Below are positions 63,518 through 64,000 of a stretch of 64,000 nucleotides of DNA, one piece after another. The DNA is taken from NCBI GenBank assembly GCA_025210735.1, contig JAOARD010000076.1, positions 234,499 to 298,498 of the forward strand, written 5' to 3'. The notes under the pieces are model-generated. The model made no database searches and had not been told where the DNA came from. It was given only the letters and a program-made list of their open reading frames with translations. The translations under genes and the position numbers were made by a program. Position 1 is the stretch's first letter. Each line of letters begins with the position of its first letter. This DNA is from Bacteroidales bacterium (GTDB taxonomy: Bacteria > Bacteroidota > Bacteroidia > Bacteroidales > UBA6680).

Positions 63518-63524
63518 CTACGGG
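63446..63524. repeat. 28-bp palindrome followed by four 16-bp tandem units
   Basis: GTAGAGATGAACGG (63446-63459) and CCGTTCATCTCTAC (63460-63473) form a perfect palindrome. Units of 16 bp start at 63461, 63477, 63493 and 63509 and alternate CGTTC and CATTC openings (CATTCATCTCTACAAC style). A half unit AGAGATGAAT lies at 63421. The LamG gene's stop codon (63518-63520) is inside the last unit. Confidence 0.85.
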
Positions 63525-64000
63525 GTTTCTACAACTATCAGGCGACGACGTGAGGCGGTTATTGTTACCTGTTGACTCTGTCTCTCTTCGCCTGTGGTTG
63601 AACCATCACTCGGTATTACCTTTACCTGCCATTTGTCTGTTACACGTGTCTCTGATGGTACTATATATTTCATTCCATTTTCATATACAGATTTTATCTG
63701 GCCTGAACTTAGTGCGCGATCAAATATCATCAACTCATCTACTCGTCCTTTAAAATATCCGGTTATTGTGTTGCTGTTTAATCTACCTATCGAGATGTTG
63801 TTATCATCAATGGCAGTTGAGCCGGAGGTGGTTATTCGCATATCCGGTTGTTCATTTCCGTTATAGTAGAAACGGAATTCATTGCCTCGTTTAGTTACTA
63901 CAAAGTTTAAATAAACATCTTTTGTTAATGAGAGATTCTTTGTCTTCTCAAGCAGTACATTATCTCCTTCGCCTTTACACTCAAAACGGATATTATCATC
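63518..64000 (-). CDS. LamG-domain protein, C-terminal part (runs off right edge)
   Basis: The frame is open from base 64000 to a TAG at 63518-63520 (160 residues plus stop), so the start is outside. LSLTKDVYLNFVVTKRGNEF, FRFYYNGNEQPDMRITTSGS, DDNNISIGRLNSNTITGYFK and GRVDELMIFDRALSSGQIKS are the classical LamG/concanavalin-like jelly-roll strands. The last residues and stop codon come from an intergenic repeat unit. Probably secreted carbohydrate-binding or adhesion protein. Confidence 0.8.
   Translation of the reverse strand, partial: DDNIRFECKGEGDNVLLEKTKNLSLTKDVYLNFVVTKRGNEFRFYYNGNEQPDMRITTSGSTAIDDNNISIGRLNSNTITGYFKGRVDELMIFDRALSSGQIKSVYENGMKYIVPSETRVTDKWQVKVIPSDGSTTGEERQSQQVTITASRRRLIVVETP

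Noticed and set aside
63421..63524. Possible CRISPR-like array
   Set aside because: The 16-bp units are directly tandem without spacers, and no cas genes are near.

Overview
The window looks like a chromosomal segment of a low-GC Bacteroidota bacterium, most likely order Bacteroidales. The support is a type IX secretion sorting domain, a SusC/RagA-type TonB receptor, RHS and FISUMP domain proteins, LytTR/His_kinase pairs, a GG-leader natural-product precursor, and several TAnnTTTG-type promoters. OxyR, Dps, hemerythrins, an orange-protein-type MinD/NifX operon and radical SAM enzymes suggest an anaerobe or microaerophile that meets oxidative stress. No rRNA, tRNA or CRISPR array was seen.

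Left end (1-6600), accessory DNA: the N-terminus of an RHS/YD-repeat protein runs off the left edge. Upstream of it are small orphan membrane or lipoprotein genes. One is split by an IS5-like element (about 1552-2531); removing the element and one copy of a TATTA duplication restores the frame. Next is a compact RiPP-like operon: a Cys-containing peptide with a GG leader (3538), a radical SAM/SPASM maturase (3838) and a membrane-anchored M1-like zinc peptidase (5180). No dedicated transporter is present.

Middle (6660-24080), mostly core genes: divergent oxyR/dps with a dyad between them, a polysaccharide flippase, a SpoIIE-type phosphatase whose start abuts a terminator-like hairpin, EF-P, a DUF3108 protein, a FISUMP protein, an operon of hydrolase, LytS-type kinase, LytTR regulator and rlmN, a GYF_2-CD225 protein, and a second LytTR/TPR-kinase pair.

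24600-34630: a long operon for a MacAB-TolC-type efflux system (adaptor, outer-membrane factor, ATPase, two FtsX permeases), followed by its own sigma-54 activator and histidine kinase. A sigma-54-like -24/-12 element lies just before the first gene. A DUF438/hemerythrin-PAS gene and a YihY/BrkB membrane protein follow.

35700-50000: a TonB-dependent receptor with a small barrel protein, a TrkH potassium transporter, a small zinc-ribbon protein and a lipoprotein. Then comes an orange-protein-like operon (DUF134 regulator, two NifX-like proteins, DUF89, two ferredoxin-MinD ATPases), whose spacers carry ~90-bp repeats that duplicate the gene-start region. It is followed by a giant secreted protein with two different nuclease domains and a type IX sorting domain.

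50300-64000: a likely GNAT toxin-antitoxin pair, a DUF3267 protein, AlkD-like DNA repair, a DUF3825 protein, a hemerythrin, a secreted Nudix-like protein, YceI, two tandem polytopic membrane paralogues, a 920-residue modular surface protein, and the C-terminus of a LamG protein. The LamG stop codon lies inside a palindromic/tandem repeat.
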